Source: Acinetobacter sp. ANC 3813 (GTDB lineage: Bacteria > Pseudomonadota > Gammaproteobacteria > Pseudomonadales > Moraxellaceae). Taken from it: 64,000 bases of DNA. The stretch spans positions 529,827-593,826 of the forward strand of contig NZ_NEGK01000001.1 in NCBI RefSeq assembly GCF_002135435.1, written 5' to 3'. The notes beneath the pieces were generated by a model. The model was not told where the DNA came from. It searched no databases and was given only the letters and a program-made list of their open reading frames with translations. Of the stretch, positions 62,579 to 64,000 are shown piece by piece (positions within the stretch are counted from its first letter, which is position 1; every line of letters begins with the position of its first letter). Both the position numbers and the translations under genes were made by a program.

Positions 62579-62914
62579 TTAACGGCTAGAGCACTGCTGC
62601 TGATCATCTTCATAGACAGGCGTATGCTCAATGTAGCGCCGGCTCGCAACCGCACGCTCTGCGCGGCGGTCTTCGCGCAGTAAAACTAAACTAAACACCA
62701 CCATCGCAGAAGTCACTGCAGTCAGATAGCTGTAGGTCATTGGCAATTCAAATACTGTTTGCGTGCCAAAGCGAATGACTTCAATAAGTCCCCAGACCAG
62801 CATCCCAGCCAGCATAAAACTTAACCAGCGACGATAAGGCGAGAAGAAAACAGCAATCAACGCAGTCGCAATTAAGCCAATGCCGACGATGGTCGCTAAA
62901 TTCGCTGTTACCAT
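62579..62914 (-). CDS. Small uncharacterised inner-membrane protein
   Basis: The 111 residues from the ATG at 62914 follow a strong GGAGG site; the open frame before it lacks such a site. Three hydrophobic segments cover about residues 6-25, 33-52 and 62-82 (LATIVGIGLIATALIAVFF, LSFMLAGMLVWGLIEVI, YLTAVTSAMVVFSLVLL). A charged cytoplasmic tail follows (REDRRAERAVASRRYIEHTPV). I do not recognise a family. It is monocistronic. Confidence 0.65.
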   Translation of the reverse strand: MVTANLATIVGIGLIATALIAVFFSPYRRWLSFMLAGMLVWGLIEVIRFGTQTVFELPMTYSYLTAVTSAMVVFSLVLLREDRRAERAVASRRYIEHTPVYEDDQQQCSSR

Positions 62915-63280
62915 AAAAACCTCCGTCATACGGCAGAGTCTGCATGCTAATGATGCTGGGTTCTGCCGACAAATACCGTTAAATGGATCAATCAAATATT
63001 GTCGATCTAAATCTCTATGGATGCATTATGAGGAGTTTTTTGTATAAAAAAAGTCTTGTCTTCTGATGCCGCGACATACCTTGTCGCAATATTATTTTGT
63101 CATTACATTTTTTTGTTTTAGGCTTTTTCTGGAACAATGATTCCGCCACGCTTGGCGTGTCATTACAAAAAAAACAGTGCATTTCCGGATAAAAAAATTA
63201 TTTTTTCAGATTGGCTTAATCGTTGTTTTTATCCGCAATTTTATAAATTGCCATCGGTCAAAAATGCTTAAATTCAGTGC
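62915..63280. other. Gene-free stretch between the small membrane-protein gene and serB
   Basis: About 365 bases without a coding frame. It contains GCGACA / TGTCGC with a five-base loop (63070-63086), CGCCA / TGGCG with a four-base loop (near 63147-63160), and two copies of GTCATTACA, one before seven T and one before eight A. Together they hint at regulation, or at a small transcript, but no clear promoter-terminator pair is seen. Confidence 0.4.
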
Positions 63281-63307
63281 AAAAAAATGCGGTGCAAGCA
63301 CCGCATT
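63281..63307 (-). terminator. Terminator after serB
   Basis: AATGCGGTGC / GCACCGCATT stem with a two-base centre and, on the minus strand, seven T, about 20 bases past the serB stop. Confidence 0.88.
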
Positions 63308-63326
63308 CTGCGTCAATCACTTTGAT

Positions 63327-64000
63327 TTAGGCGCGATTCAAGTCTTTATCATGCACGCCAAGCAGATAAAGCACACCATCCAAACCAACGCTGGAGATGG
63401 CCTGATTGGCATTTTGACGCACCAAAGGTTTCGCGCGGAAAGCCACGCCTAGGCCTGCAATAGACAGCATTGGCAAGTCATTCGCGCCATCGCCGACAGC
63501 AATGGCCTGCTCCAGAGAAATGCCCATTTCTTCAGCAATTTGCGTCAGTAAAAGTGCTTTGCGCGCGCCATCGACAATATGGCCTTTCACTTCACCTGTG
63601 ACCATACCGTCTTGTACATCCAGCACGTTGGCATGCACTTCATCTATGCCCAGTTTTTCCTGCAAATATTCTGCAAAATACTGGAAGCCGCCTGAAAGAA
63701 TCGCTGTGCGGTAACCCAAAGATTTCAAAGTTGAAATGAGGCGCTCGGCACCTTCAGTTACCGTCAATCGTTCCGCGATTTTTGGCAGTACAGAAGCATC
63801 CATACCCTTGAGCAGCGCAACGCGGGCGCGGAAGCTTTGCTGGAAGTCCAACTCGCCCTGCATTGCGCGTTCAGTGATTTCAGCCACTTGAGCGCCTACA
63901 CCCGCTTCAATGGCTAATTCATCAATCACTTCCTGCTCAATTAACGTCGAATCCATATCAAAACAGACTAAACGGCGGTTGCGGCGGTAAGCATTGTCTT
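63327..64000 (-). CDS. serB: Phosphoserine phosphatase, C-terminal HAD domain (5' part outside window)
   Basis: This enzyme catalyses the final step of serine synthesis. The frame is open to the right edge. The nucleophile motif FDMDSTLIEQEVIDELA is present, the first Asp lying just upstream of the methionine at 63956, so that methionine is internal and not the start. The cap region and the motifs ILSGGFQYFAEYL, HIVDGARKALLL and AVGDGANDLPMLSIAG of SerB follow, with a C-terminal end 209 residues after that methionine. The N-terminal ACT-like domain lies outside the window. Confidence 0.94.
   Translation of the reverse strand, partial: DNAYRRNRRLVCFDMDSTLIEQEVIDELAIEAGVGAQVAEITERAMQGELDFQQSFRARVALLKGMDASVLPKIAERLTVTEGAERLISTLKSLGYRTAILSGGFQYFAEYLQEKLGIDEVHANVLDVQDGMVTGEVKGHIVDGARKALLLTQIAEEMGISLEQAIAVGDGANDLPMLSIAGLGVAFRAKPLVRQNANQAISSVGLDGVLYLLGVHDKDLNRA

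Overview
This window is chromosomal DNA from a gammaproteobacterium, almost certainly an Acinetobacter. That assignment rests on protein sequences and gene order that I recognise rather than on a search. The order murG-murC-ddl-ftsQ-ftsA-ftsZ-lpxC followed by a dciA-type gene, pyrE next to crc, yqiA-like next to parE, and a moderately AT-rich composition all fit that genus. Nearly all of the window is core genome, densely packed and mostly on the minus strand. I see no insertion sequence, prophage, CRISPR array, rRNA or tRNA gene.

Layout. 1-8 kb: end of an outer-membrane protein, recJ-pdxH-glmM, guaB, a small cysteine-cluster protein, a stand-alone diiron/MBL protein and a GDT1-family transporter with an elaborately folded leader. 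8-15 kb: a GGGPS-motif protein, pyruvate dehydrogenase genes aceE-aceF, an M23 peptidase and the helicase loader dciA. 15-24.5 kb: envelope and division cluster (lpxC, ftsZ, ftsA, ftsQ, ddl, murC, murG), then gshB. 24.6-30.2 kb: the most accessory-looking block. It holds a DUF3565 gene, an AT-rich stretch with a decayed membrane-protein gene, an orphan gene, and a phosphonate cassette (phnX, LysR regulator, OPA-type transporter, iron alcohol dehydrogenase). 30.4-32.4 kb: pyrE and crc back to back, then a previously unmarked GGA-rich small RNA that looks like a CsrB/RsmY-type CsrA sponge with a GacA-like dyad upstream. 32.4-43.2 kb: small metabolic, redox and envelope genes (ArsC/Spx-like, DUF2147, esterase, azoR, diguanylate cyclase, GST, dsbD, two beta-barrel proteins, ankyrin, HPF-like, GNAT, DUF1877). 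43.4-50 kb: parE, two hydrolases, dsbB, gshA. 50-58.8 kb: DUF924, lipoprotein, DUF445, argS, SPOR protein, psd, rhodanese, pncB. 58.9-64 kb: periplasmic catalase with an ankyrin partner, dtd, SCP2 protein, a small membrane protein and the end of serB.

How the parts work together. Several genes serve thiol and oxidative-stress chemistry: gshA and gshB make glutathione, and a GST, dsbB, dsbD, azoR and the secreted catalase-ankyrin pair accompany them. The candidate sRNA lies just downstream of crc, which would place two post-transcriptional regulators side by side. The phosphonate cassette carries PhnX but no PhnW aminotransferase. It does carry an alcohol dehydrogenase with all four metal ligands, which suggests entry through 2-hydroxyethylphosphonate or directly through phosphonoacetaldehyde.

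Best leads for something new: the sRNA at about 32005-32160, the PhnW-less phosphonate cassette, the structured leader of the GDT1 gene, and a hairpin-rich intergenic repeat found twice in the window. All function calls come from reading motifs and overall family resemblance. No search or folding program was run.
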